A DNA stretch of 64,000 nt from NCBI GenBank assembly GCA_011634665.1, contig WAEK01000021.1, positions 608,501 through 672,500 of the forward strand, in the 5' to 3' direction. This DNA is from Mortierella sp. BCC40632 (lineage: Eukaryota; Mortierellomycota; Mortierellomycetes; Mortierellales; Mortierellaceae). Under the pieces are notes generated by a model. The model did no database searches. It saw only the letters and a program-made list of their open reading frames with translations, and was not told where the DNA came from. Below are positions 45,905-58,483 of the stretch, piece by piece. A program made the position numbers and the translations under genes. Numbering within the stretch: the first letter of the stretch is position 1; the number at the start of each line of letters is the position of its first letter.

Positions 45905-47002
45905 TGCTTACCTGCTTACCTGCTTGTCTGCTCTGAAAGTGTCGTTATTCTGGACGAGATTGATCAACTGTTGACAAAGGACCAGGAGGTACTCTACAAA
46001 TTGTTCCAATGGTCATCCGCAGAGGCGTCTCGATTGACCTTGGTTGGTATCGCAAACGCGTTGGATATGACGGACCGGTTCTTGCCCCGTCTCAAGGCCA
46101 AGAACTGCGAACCACAGCTTCTCAACTTTAACCCGTATCAGGTTGCCGAGATTCGTGCCATTATCCTGGACCGTCTCTTCTCACTTGAGGATTCAATCTC
46201 TGGTCCGAGTGACAGCAAAAAGACGGACGATCCAGCCAAGGTCCGTGTCGTGCCATTGATGCAAAAGCCCGCGATCGAACTCTGTGCTCGCAAAGTAGCA
46301 GCAGCGACGGGTGATTTGCGCAAGGCGCTCGATATCTGCCGGCAGACGATCGAGATGGTCGAAATGGAGGCCAAGAAGAAGGAAAGATTGGAAAAACTTC
46401 AACAACAACGTCGACCTGCTCCGACCCCCCTGGCAGAGATTCGACTGGGGGATCTGGAGAATAGGATCGCGGGAGGATCCTTGGATCGTCATACGCACGC
46501 TCGAACATTGTCGAGTCCCTCGGTTGCTGCAACAGGTACTGCTGGTCAGGATGGCGCAAGCACGGGCGTGAATATGACCCTTCAGGAGGCACCCAAGGTG
46601 ACGGTTGAGCATGTCAAGAAAGCGCTCGCCTCGGCTTTTGGATCTCCAATGGTGCAAAAGATTCGATCATTGAATGTGCATCAAAAGATTGTGCTCATTC
46701 TCCTGGTGGACCGACTCCAGGCGGGTAAGGCGGGCACAGATAGTCAAATGGGCAAGATCTTTGATCTTTACACGGCCAAATGCCGAGCCAGCCATAAGTT
46801 TGGAGCTGTGAGCAGGGGTGAGTTCCAGGACCTGGTGAGCATGTTGGAGGTGACAGGGTTAGTGACTTTGGGTAAGGCCAAGGAAGAGAGACTACGAAAG
46901 ATTGACCTCGTGCCGAGGGATGTTGAAGTTCTAGAGGCGATCAAGGAGCAAGACATTCTTGGCGCGTTTGTACAGCCGCAGTTGTCTACCGCCTCGGAGT
47001 AG
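44134..47002 (+). CDS. CDC6: Replication licensing ATPase Cdc6, junction of exons 2 and 3 out of frame as read
   Basis: Cdc6 is the AAA+ ATPase that, with ORC and Cdt1, loads the MCM helicase in G1. Exons 44134-44200, 44424-45778 and 45940-47002 are clear. The N-terminus is disordered with several CDK-type sites (STPSKRR, RTPTRRR, TTPKKK, STPKR). The AAA+ core has Walker A GQPGTGKT (392-399), Walker B VVILDEIDQL, sensor-1 LTLVGIANALDM and the Cdc6 text RFLPRLKAKN. The C-terminal winged helix (HQKIVLILLVDRL and following) is complete. The odd point is intron 2: donor GTGAGT at 45779 and the only AG (45938-45939) join in the wrong frame by one base, although the protein clearly continues. The exons sum to 2,485 bases, not a multiple of three. 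A non-canonical splice, a sequence error or a real frameshift would explain this. Confidence 0.9.
45861..45894. repeat. (CT)n tract in CDC6 intron 2
   Basis: About 17 CT units lie about 45 bases upstream of the exon 3 acceptor, in the intron whose junction is out of frame. Confidence 0.9.
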
Positions 47003-47485
47003 GCCAGTCTCTTTTTTTTTTTTTTTTCTTGTCTTCCAGGCCGGCCCGTGGCATGATTGTCCTGCTCACATGTGCAATGTGCATGTGTCTCTCTCTCTCT
47101 ATCTCTTACTCTGTCTCTCTTGTCTGCTTACCCATGCGACACCTTTCACCTTATCCCCTGTTACACACAGTTTCTCTTTTCTAGCGATTTTCAGTCTCGA
47201 CATCCTTCCCTCCCCTCCCCTTTTTTTTTAGGACGACAATCGTTTTTTCTCTGTCTTTTTTATACCCTTTGACCGATCTTTATAGTTTAGGCGTTCTTTT
47301 TTTTTTTTTTTTTCCTTTTTTCGTTTTTTTCTTTTCTTTTTTCTTTTTCTTTTTTTTTTTTTTTTTTTTTTTTTTTCTTTTTCCCCCATCGGCTCTCCTC
47401 TTTGCTCTGATAGTGGGTTCCCTATCTTTTTTTTAATTCGTCTTGGGTTTTATAGGGACGCGTCTTTTTTCTTCTTTCTCTTTTT

Positions 47486-47529
<44 letters not shown>

Positions 47530-47743
47530 GTTGCTTTTCTCTCAGTTTACCCTATTCCATAGGGGAAGACCCGACAAATATAAAGCCAGCGATATATTAT
47601 ATATATATAATTCCCTTCTAGGTCAACAACAACAATAGAGAGGGAGTGGAAGCTCAACTCATTTAGGGCCAAAAAAAAAAAAGAAAAAAAAAAAAAAAAA
47701 GCTCATGATCTTCATTCATGTGTTACTCAGAATGAACAATATC

Positions 47744-47789
<46 letters not shown>
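47744..47789. repeat. (GA)n tract
   Basis: About 23 GA units in the gap between CDC6 and the coiled-coil gene. Confidence 0.9.
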
Positions 47790-47791
<2 letters not shown>

Positions 47792-49974
47792 CCTCAATTC
47801 TTTCCTGGAAGGAGAGGGGTGTGGTGCTGGCGGTGGTAAAAAGGGCAAAAGGAAAGAAAGGGAAGAGAAGAGGGGAGGAGGGGGAAACGGGAGAGAAGGG
47901 TTGTTCTGCTTACCCACTCAAAAGGAAGCACGGGAGAAGAAGGGGATGGGGGGGAGAGAATGGTCGTCATGCCCCATGCGCAGGACCAATTATGAAAAGA
48001 AAAAACAAGAGATATAATAGATCGTGCGGGACCAAGAGAGAGAGAGGAGGAGGAGGAGGAGGAAGAACGGAAAGAGATTGGCCGTTGTAATTGGCGGGAT
48101 CCTCTTTTTTTTTTTTTTTTTTTGTTTTTCTGTCCAAAAGGGAGAGCTCCCAGACCACACACTATTGATGAGAGCTGAATGAAATGATGCAGACCTGAGA
48201 ACGCGCGCGCGCAAAGGGGGATAAATGATACGGCGAATTCGATCTATTACATCCATCCCTTTCTTCCCGGTTGGTCAGGATTGAATCGAGACGGGGGTCT
48301 TTTTTTTTTTTCTGAAAGATAAGAAAAGAAAAAGAAGAAGAAGAAAAAAAAAAACTTCATTCCTGTCGAAGGAACCCATCGTGGCATGGCATTGAAACAC
48401 ATGCGCGAACAGTCAGTAGAAGAGTAGATGTGGATGACGGGTGGTGGTGGTGGTGGTGGTGGTTTTCGTTGGGAAAGCACCTGGAGAGGAAGCATATTGG
48501 GAGGAAAACCAAATCGAGACAGAGGAGAATATCGGGACTTTGAGTCTGCCTTCTTCTTCTTCTCTCTCTCTCTCTTTCTCTCCCTCGTCATTCCCCTTCC
48601 CATGACGACTCACGAGCAGTTACAGTCATTGCAAACCTCCGGGTCCAAAGTCTGCGGATCGTATAAAGAATGTGCGCGTAGTAAAAAAAAAAAAAATATT
48701 TTAAAAAAGGAAGGGAGAAGGGGAACAGGCCATTGTTCTCTTTTCATGTGTCGGGCCTTTCTTCTTTGCTGTCCTGGGAACGTAGAGTTTTTGGGCGCAG
48801 AATGGATCGATGGTAAAATCGAAACAACCTAGGAGTGACTTCTAGGCAAAAAAGAGAAAAACGAGATGCTCACGAACTGCATGTCAGCAAGCCGCCCTTT
48901 TTTTTTCCGCCATATCGGATCCATAGCAAGTCTGCCTGGGCCGTATTGACTGGGCGGACCAGGCAATGCAGGCGGATCAAAAGCTCATAACAATGCCTTT
49001 GGTATCGAACAAGAAGGAAGAAGAAGAAGAAAGAAAAAAAAGCAAAGTAGGAAAGAAGGAAAGAAAAAGAATGAGTGAGAGAGAGGGCCCCGATCGGTCG
49101 ACCCTGCTCCGTGAGAGTAACAATGAGCGAAAGAGTCAAGTCCCGCGGGCTTATCTGCAAGCCCAAGAGCTCCATGAACCATGGACTAGTTGCGTCCCCT
49201 CTTTTTCCCTTTCTCTCCTTCTGCCTGCCCCTCACCTATTTTTTTTTTTTTTTTTTTTTTTTTACCCCCTCCAGTGTATTCCGCACGTCCTGAGCCATGC
49301 ATAAGTTCGTTTTTCTCTTCTTTTTCGGTCCGTTCCCATTTGCCTCGTGCACGCACTTTCACCTGAAAGCTCTACTTTACTGAGCTATCCTTTTTTTTTT
49401 TTTTTTTTTTTTTCAGTCTGGGGTGGGGGGGAGAGGGTTGTGTGTCCCATGGCCAGGACTTTTCGGATGATGCGTCTCTGTGTATGTTGTGTGTGTATGC
49501 GTGTGTTGTGTGTGTGTGATGCGTGGCCTGCGTGTTGTGTGCCATGATGGTGTGTGCCTGAGGAGAGAGAGAGAGAGAGAGAAGAGAAAAAAAAAATAGA
49601 GAGGGAGAGTGAGAGAGAAAGAGACGGTAGGCGGAAGGGCACAAGACTGGGCTGGGCGTCTGCTCTCTCTCTCCTTTTTTTCATCACTCTGCGGATGACA
49701 TGGATCGGAGACAGGTATGGCAAGGCAAGGAAAGGGGAGAGCCCTGGCATGTTTGTCGCCAATGGCATATGTAATCGAGAAGAGCGTTGTGGGCCCACCG
49801 ACAGACTACTAGCAGTGAGCGAGAGAGAGAGCGAGAGAGAGAGAGCGAGAGAGTAGGAAGAGCAATGGGCCATAATATAATATAAACAGAATTATAAAAT
49901 ACACCTGCCGACTGTGCAAACGTGCACTTTAGAGCCTCGGAAGCCAGAACGTGATTTTCACGCTCCTGTCTGTC

Positions 49975-50005
<31 letters not shown>

Positions 50006-50084
50006 TCTCTCTCTCTCTTGTGGTCTGTCTCAATTTTTTTTTCTCCTTCTTGGTCTGCTGGTCAATCACCGAGGTTGCATTGAC

Positions 50085-50090
<6 letters not shown>

Positions 50091-50148
<58 letters not shown>
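50091..50148. repeat. (CT)n tract followed by poly(T)
   Basis: About 29 CT units followed by about 17 T and a TTCC-rich block. Confidence 0.9.
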
Positions 50149-50156
<8 letters not shown>

Positions 50157-50410
50157 TTTTTTTTTCATTTTCTTCTTTCTTTCTTCCTTCCTTCCTTCCT
50201 CTTCTCCTTTCTTCATCTCTCGATCTCTCATTCTCTTTTTTTTCTTTTCTTCTATTTTCTTCTTCTACCCGATTCAGATTCTCCGCGCACCGACCCGCTC
50301 TCTCACTCTTTCTCTCACTCTCTCCTTCCCGTCATTTTGGATAAATTTCATCATCTTAAATTCATCATCATCCTTTCCCCTACCCTGCCCTCCTTCTTTC
50401 CTGTTTTTGC

Positions 50411-50415
<5 letters not shown>

Positions 50416-50486
<71 letters not shown>

Positions 50487-50494
50487 ATATATAT
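50416..50494. repeat. (TA)n tract, self-complementary
   Basis: About 79 bases of TA repeats with two short interruptions, able to form a hairpin or cruciform. It lies about 550 bases upstream of the coiled-coil gene start. Confidence 0.9.
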
Positions 50495-50586
50495 GTCTCT
50501 CTCTCTATCTCTGTCATGCCGCCGCAAAATCTTTCAAATATGACTGCCCTTTTGCATCATCGTTAATATTATATTTCAAAGCTGCC

Positions 50587-50588
50587 GC

Positions 50589-50620
<32 letters not shown>

Positions 50621-50623
50621 CCA
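50587..50623. repeat. (CAA)n repeat
   Basis: About twelve CAA units, probably in the 5' leader of the coiled-coil gene. Confidence 0.9.
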
Positions 50624-51047
50624 CAACAGTGGCTGCAGTCCATTACCCTGTTCCCTTTTCTATCCGATTCACCATCACTCCAGGCACACGGCAAGGACTG
50701 CACGCTGCAACCCACCCAACACCTGGCTGCACGACTATACCACTGCATAGACACGAGCATTGCCCAACAAATTGCCTATCGCCTTTATCGCAAACATACA
50801 CACATACACACATACACACACACAGACATACACACACACACTCATACAGGCATACGCTCTCACAGGCACCCCTTTCACTTTTGACCCACCCTTCTACCAC
50901 CTCCCCCTAGTCCCCTCCCCTGGGAACAGCGACTTTCTCTCTCTCTTTCTTTCTGCCAGTCCTTCCCCTTCTATTTTATCAGACTCTCGCAGATTCCATC
51001 CTTTTTTTTCTTTCTTTCTTCTCTTTCTTCCTACTTAATTCGCCGAG

Positions 51048-51674
51048 ATGTCGACACCCACCCTTGCAGAGTCGGCCCTCGACGACTCGCTCGACCACGA
51101 CATTGACATTGACCACGACACGACCTTCTCCTCGACATGGTCTGAGTCTACATCGACAGATCTCGGATATCAGTCAGGCACAGCCTCCAGTCCCATCTCT
51201 ACCAGCGAATCGAAGCGCGCCATCAACAGCAGTCCCGACTACGACATCGCCACCACCTCGATCCTCGCCTCCATGTCCTCGCCCACTCCTGCCGAAAAGG
51301 CCGCCGCATCCATGCAATCCCCCCCTGTTAGCCCATTAGCCTTTGCCAACCATACCGCACAAGGTCCAGGCTCGGACTTTTATCGACGGTCCGTTGGAGA
51401 GGAAGAGATGGTTCAGGGCGAGGGGCTCCACCAGAACCGATACAGGGTAGCCTTTGAGCCGGTCCAGGATACAGCTGACCTAGCTCTAGCTAGGGCAGAC
51501 CTGGATCAGCGGGCCGACCCGATGCACGGCTATGGTACCGAGCACGATCTCATTAATGCCACCCCAACATTGGAGCAGATGGGTCTCGATAGGTTGGACG
51601 AGCTGGAACTTCGCATGCTGCTCCAAAAGACGTATGAAGTTGTCCAGGAAAAAGACCAAGGTAAGAAAGAAGCC

Positions 51675-51741
<67 letters not shown>

Positions 51742-54327
51742 CTCGTCTCTTGGTGCTCTCGCATATGATCCGGCATTTTCTTTCACAGACACAACAGACA
51801 CGCGCGTGCGTGTGTGAGAGTGTGTATCTGTCTGTGTGTGAGAGTGTGTACGTGCTCTGGCACCCCGCTCTTGTTAAACGCACGACAACAAGAGAGCGCA
51901 TCATAGACAGACAGTGAGAGAGCGCACGGAACGGACTAGAAAGGAACTGTGCGTGGAAGAGAGAGAGAGAGAGAGAGATGACCCTTTCCCCACCCACCGA
52001 CACGCTTTTTTTTCTTCTTTCGTTTCCACTGACTCTTTTTTTTTTTTTTCTCTCTCTCACTCTCTCACTCTCTCTTCCTCTCTCACTTTACTTACGCTCT
52101 TCGTTCCCTCTTTCCTATCCTCTCCTCATACCCCCCGACACTACCCCTCGCCCTTCCGCATCCGCCTCTGTTTCCTTCCTATTCTCTCTTTCTCTTTCTC
52201 TCTCCCTCTCTTCTTCTCTCCTTTTTCTCCCTATCAATAGCTCTCGAAATGGCGATGGTAATGGGCAATACCCTTGCCGAGGCAAAACTGAACCTGGAAG
52301 CAAAGTATCAGCGGGTGCTCACTCAGCTCCGGCAAACACGGCATCATCGTCCCCGACACCTCACTCCACCCAAGAAGATTGTTCTCTCTCCACCCTTGTC
52401 CTCACACTCGGGCTCTATGTCACTGGATGTTGACGAAGAGAACTGGGTTGACTTTGAGCCCATCCAGTCCTCCTTGAACTCACCGCCCACCTCAGGTGGC
52501 GGCCTTGCAGCAGCCTCACTCCGACGTAGCGCCCATGCCAACATGATGTTTTCCCGGTCCCGTCAGGACATGGAGAAACTCTCAGCACTGGAAGAGCTAA
52601 ACTCGCAGCTCCAAGCCAAGGTCGACGCAATCACAAAGGAGATGAAGCAGGGTCGACGCCAAGCATTTAAACGACACCGCAAAGCAGAGAAGGAGCTCAA
52701 GACGGTCAAGGACGAGCTAGACAGGACAGAGATCAAGGTCACAGATCTTGAGGAGCAGAACACGCGACTGATCGAAGCCAGTCGACAGATCCGGATGAGG
52801 CGAATCCTGCTTCAGAAGCAGCTGCCCGCACCAGGATCCATCCCTGGGTCTACCATGGCCACCATTGCTGCCGAGATGATGGGCGACGACATGACGATCC
52901 AGGAGATGCTTGCCGAGGATGTCAGGATCTTTGAGGAACTCAAGGAACGACTGCAATCCCTAGAACGCAAGAATCTCTCGGTGCAGCAACAAAAGTCCGA
53001 GGCCGACAAAAAGACTCTGCAAATCGCCCAGGAACTAAACGAGATGCAGGAGGCCCATGAGCTGTTGATTGCGAGTCTCACAGAGATGTCCGAGGTGCAG
53101 AATGCTTACCGAGAGCAGTCTTTGCACGTCAAGGAGCTTGAACAGACCATTTTTGAGCTTCAGAATCAGGTCACTACCATGTCCTCAAGGATGTCCCAGC
53201 TGAACTCGCCTCTGATGTCGCCTTCAGAACCCTCATCGCCCGTGCAGAGCCTCTGGAGACGGGATGATGCCGAGTTGATGACTCTCAAGACTATCTTGCA
53301 TGGCTCCAGTCCTCAGCCAATGCCAATGCGATCTCCCCGACTCAAAGGTCAGCGCCGCCCAAGACGAACGCTTTTGGCAGAGTTGGAGAGCGAGTGGTTC
53401 CGCGAGTCCTCGTTCTTTGGTCCACCTCGTGTTCTTGACCAGCAATCGCAGCTTCCAGCAACAATCGAGCTCCCTGGTGCGCCCAAATCACCCAAGGCTA
53501 TCCGTCATCATCGGCATGATTCGGACACCGAGTTGTACTCGGATGACGCTAGTGGAAAGGTCAAGGGCTGGAGACGTGCGCTAGTCCGCGGGATGGACGA
53601 GGACGAGGCGTGCGAGTCGTCGAGCTGTATCCGGAAACGACGTCGTCATCGCATCAAGTACCCTGGCGTGGGCAGTGACACAGACTGTGGTCATACCAGT
53701 GGTATGCTCAGCGGTGATGGTGGCGATAGTGACTTGGAAGAGTTCCATCAACTTCACCATGCTCATCCTTCTGGTCCCCACTCGCCTCTTTCTCTTCCTC
53801 ACTCTCACTCTCACCCTCATTCTCATCCTCACTCTCATCCTCACTCTCCTCACTCTCACCCTCACTCTCCTCACTCTCACCCCCATCACGAGCACTTTTC
53901 GCGCAAGCGACGGTCGTCAGGTGAATCGGGTCTTGATCTGGACGATGACACGATTTCCGACTGCTCGGACCCACACCATCTGCATCACGAGCGACCCTCA
54001 ACACCGGGATGCTGCTGTCATCTCTATGGCGATTACAGCAGCTACTCGAGCTACGACTCTGAGTTGGATGATTTGGATGAGGAAGAAGAAAGTGTGGCGG
54101 GCTGGGCCCACTTTGTGGACTATGATATTTCGATGCAAGGCTATGACAAGCATCGTGATGGATATTATGTGGGCCGTCGTCGCCGTGGAATCATTGGCAT
54201 GGTCCAAGGGGTCTTCCTCTTGTTCCGACTGTTCTGGAGATGGTGCAGGTTCCTGTTCATCCTGTCGACGGCATTGGGTCTTGCCATTTATCGTGGACCT
54301 GATGCATTGTTGACGGATGGACACTAA
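51048..54327 (+). CDS. Coiled-coil protein with His-rich repeat and C-terminal membrane anchor, unrecognised
   Basis: Two exons (51048-51660, 52241-54327) join in phase 1 to 899 residues. The first 170 residues are Ser/Thr/Asp-rich. A helical motif follows: LDRLDELELRMLLQKTYEVV then QEKDQALEMAMVMGNTLAEA. Residues about 310-520 form a long heptad-type coiled coil (SALEELNSQLQAKVDAITKE, then EKELKTVKDELDRTEIKV, and an Asn/Gln/Glu-rich stretch). Residues about 704-756 hold a histidine repeat built of HSHPHSHPHSPH units. Near the C-terminus, GMVQGVFLLFRLFWRWCRFL then FILSTALGLAIYRG (about 858-891) is one hydrophobic segment followed by only about ten residues, the layout of a tail-anchored protein. 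The text suggests a membrane-tethered adaptor, perhaps for motors or the nuclear envelope, but no family was recognised and this is inference. The intron carries a (CT)n tract. Confidence 0.85.
51678..51738. repeat. (CT)n tract in the coiled-coil gene intron
   Basis: About 30 CT units lie just 17 bases after the donor, at the 5' end of the intron rather than at the acceptor. Confidence 0.95.
53791..53886. repeat. Coding repeat encoding the His/Pro/Ser tract
   Basis: Tandem six- and nine-base units of the type CACTCTCATCCT run for about 95 bases within the coiled-coil gene and encode the histidine-rich segment. Confidence 0.85.
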
Positions 54328-55356
54328 AAAAAAAAAAAAAAAAAAAAAAAGAGAGAGAGAGAGAGAAAGCGAGGTGGTCAAGCAAATTCAAGCTGAGGAC
54401 TCGTATTCTTTGGTCTTGATTCTTTTTTTTTTTTTATGCGCTTCCCCTCACTCCTACTCCCCTTATACCCATCCCTCCTATTTTTTTTTTCTTCCTATGC
54501 GGCCCCTACACCCATTGCCTTTGATCCTCTTTTTTTTTTGCTTCATTGTTACCTTGTCAATTTTCTGTAGTTTTTTTTTTTTTTTTTTTCTTTTCTTTTC
54601 TTTTCTATTGTTGATTTGTTTTCTATTATTTTTCCTCCACCAGACTACCTTTTTTTTTTTTTTTCTTTTTTCGCCAACTCATTTGCTCAATCAATCTTTC
54701 GTAACGACTTCTCGACTTCTCGAAAAGGAAAAAAAGAGACAATTTACCCTTGTTTTCCTGTTCTATGACCCTTCCCCCCTTAAAACCGATTGAGAGCTGG
54801 TCTCGCGTAGGAGTTCCTTTCGTTCTCGGATAGAGAAAGAAAATACTCCATGGTCACAATGGTTATCCAGGTCCTTGGACTCGTTTTTCTTTTCATTTTT
54901 TCTTCTTCTTCTTCTCTTTCTCTCTCTCTACTCCACTCTTTTGACAGCTCTCTTCTAATGAATCTCCTCCTCCTTTCTTCCTTGCCCTTTTCTAATGACC
55001 TTTGCTTCTTTTTTTTTTTTTTTTTTTTTTTTCTTTTCTTCTATCCGAGATCATCATTCCGGATTTCTTTCTTTTCTTTTCTTTTCTTTTCGCTCGGCGT
55101 TGTAAAAATGCTTTCAAAAAAGATCCATCAAAATTAAAAGTAAAATATCTTTTTAAAAAAAAAAAAAAAATACCAGGTGTACGCTCTGTATTACAGGCTA
55201 AATCAGTTTTTACATTAGAAAAGGATGAGAGGATAGAAAGAAGGCACTATACTTGGCAAAAGAAAAAGAATATGTATAAAAACGGGATTTGGTAATCCAT
55301 ACCAAAAAAGATAAATTGGAAGGCGAAAGAAAGAAGGAAAGCATGACCACTTTTTT
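54328..55356. other. Convergent 3' region between the coiled-coil and thioredoxin-fold genes
   Basis: About 1 kb with many poly(T)/poly(A) runs (54328-54350, 54571-54589, 55010-55032 and others) and TTTTC repeats near 55070-55092. No gene was recognised. Transcripts of both neighbours probably end here. Confidence 0.5.
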
Positions 55357-56983
55357 TTATGCCTTTTTGGTCACTCTCTTCTTGGTCGTCGTTGTCGTCT
55401 TCTTGGTAGTCTTGGAGGAAGACGAAGAGACAGCGGATCCCTCGTCGGCAGTGGTAGTAGTAGTAGTCTTCTTCAAGGTACCATCGGCGTTCAAATGAGG
55501 ATACTTGGAAGGATCACTCGAGTAGTTGGAACCACCCGAGAAGAACGAAAAGACAACACCCGACAGAGAACCAGCAATGATGTAGACCATCCACTTGGGC
55601 ATCCAGGCCGTGAATTGACCAAGATATTCCATGATATCAGCATACTTTTCGAACCAGTCAGCTCTATTGTTTTTTGTTTTTTTGTTTTTCCCAAAAAAAA
55701 AGATATTGGAACATCAAGAAAAAGAAAAGGGAGAGAAGAAGAAGAAAAAAAAAAAAAAGTTGAGTAACCAGAGCGCCCATGTGAACATGATCATGCTTTT
55801 TGTGTCAAAAAAAGGTTGATCTCGAGAATGCAAAAAAGCTTGGGTCCACAAAAAAAAACCCCTCTAACTCCGACGACTTACAACTTTGAGTAAGGGCTCA
55901 TGAGGCCGCCCAACATGGGGTAGTACTGGTACTCTTCCTCCTCGACAAAGTTGACCAAGAACTGGGTATCATTTCTAATGTATGGGACCTGACGGACTGT
56001 TTCAAAAGGCAAGAAGAGTAAGCAGAACAAAGAAGATGAAAGGAGAAGGAGAAGGAGGTGCAAAACAGAATCAGTCATCTCGTCCAAAAAAAAAAAAAAA
56101 AAAAAAAAAGAGCTCATAAAGTTGTCTTTTAGTAATCATGCTTACACTCTCCATCCTTGGCATGGATAATATAAGGAAGACGAGCAGGGATAAAGAAGCG
56201 AGCAGAGAGACGAGCGTTCTCCTCAACCCAGACAGTCGCAAACTTTGTGCTAGAGTGTTCCTTTAGTTTTTGAGCAGCCTCCAAGAAGGTTGGGTAGTAG
56301 TCGATGCAAGGTGGGCTTTGGATAGAGCAGCTGAAGAGAGAGAAAGAGAAAGAGAGAGGAAGAGATGGAAGAGAAAGAATTAGAGGATGAAAAAGTTTTT
56401 TTTTCAATGCCATGTAAAAAAGAGAGAAAGAAGCTCGATCGACAAGCATAATCTCGACTCCGACTCTTATACCCCAGACGAGAGCTAAGAAGCAATGGAA
56501 AGGAGAAACAAGATGACGAGGCAACTAGATCGAGCGAGAGAGAGAGAGAGAGAGAGAGAAAAGAGAGCGAAAAGAGACTTACAAAGTAACGACCCACTCG
56601 TCATTATAGATAGTCTCACGAAAGTTGGCATCCGTGACATTCTGGATCGCATCCTCGGTATCGTTCAAGACCAAAGGTGGGAACTCGTCTGTACCGATAA
56701 GCATGGCTTTGACTGTCTTGAAGAGACCTCCGGCACCCCTGTATTCTGGTCGAAGGTACTTGCCAGACTCGTCTTCATCGACTGAGGGAGTTCCTGCAGC
56801 AGCCTTCTCCTGTGCTTGTGCTTGTGCTTGTGCCTGTGCTTGTGCTTGTGCCTGAGCCTGAACATACTGGGGTCCTGGTCCTAGTGGATCCTCGTCAGGG
56901 CCATATTGGGCCAGGGCAGGGGTTGCGCAAAGGGCTAAAGCGCCGACGATGGCGATGAGTGAGTACTTGTTGAGAAACCTCAT
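55357..56983 (-). CDS. ER thioredoxin-fold membrane protein with a degenerate active site
   Basis: Four exons on the minus strand (56983-56583, 56330-56146, 55996-55882, 55663-55357) encode 335 residues. The signal peptide is MRFLNKYSLIAIVGALALCA, with likely cleavage after TPALA. A Gln-Ala repeat follows (about 40-58). The thioredoxin-like domain has NDEWVVTFCSIQSPPCIDYY, FATVWVEENARLSARFFIPA and RLPYIIHAKDGEFRQVPYIR, resembling PDI/TMX domains. Where CxxC would be, the text is SPPC (139-142), so the N-terminal active-site Cys is missing; another Cys lies at 135. One transmembrane segment (about 257-277, WMVYIIAGSLSGVVFSFF) is followed by a cytosolic tail ending in Lys/Thr-rich KKTTTTTKKRVTKKA. 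This is the topology of TMX-like ER proteins. It may be a non-catalytic chaperone or adaptor; no precise orthologue was recognised. Confidence 0.82.
56812..56862. repeat. Hexanucleotide coding repeat encoding Gln-Ala
   Basis: About eight units of GCACAA/GCTCAG type (minus strand) encode the alternating Gln-Ala tract after the signal peptide of the thioredoxin-fold protein. Confidence 0.9.
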
Positions 56984-58082
<1,099 letters not shown>

Positions 58083-58452
58083 ATGAGACTTTACGCTTTC
58101 GGATCGAACGGGAATGGTCAACTCGGGATCGGATCCGACGAGGACACATCCACACCCCAGTCTGTCCTCATCTCCTCAGAGAACACATCACAGCATTGTC
58201 AACAGGATCATCATGCCTTTGCTGCAGGTGGTAATCACACAGCCATCATCACCGCACAGGACCGACAACTGCTCATGACAGGCTCCAACAAGGACTGTGA
58301 AACCTTGCTTCAGGAGCCCTCTCAAGTCTTTTCGACTCTGACCCTTCCTGAGCTTCTACCACTACACAACTCACCTCACTCGACCCGTCGTTGGAGATCG
58401 GTCGCTTGTGGATGGGCGTTTACTATTGCTGTGACAGAACCAACAAACGACT

Positions 58453-58483
<31 letters not shown>

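Larger units (their letters stand above)
47003..51047. other. Four-kilobase gap dominated by simple repeats
   Basis: No gene was recognised on either strand. The stretch is packed with long poly(T) runs (47301-47380, 47490-47525, 49240-49263), a (GA)n tract at 47744-47789, GT/TG-rich sequence near 49478-49560, TGTC repeats at about 49969-50000, (CT)n at 50091-50148, (TA)n at 50416-50494, (AAC)n at 50587-50623 and CA-rich sequence at 50793-50860. The last 450 bases are probably the 5' leader of the coiled-coil gene. ORFs here are low-complexity artefacts. Confidence 0.55.
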
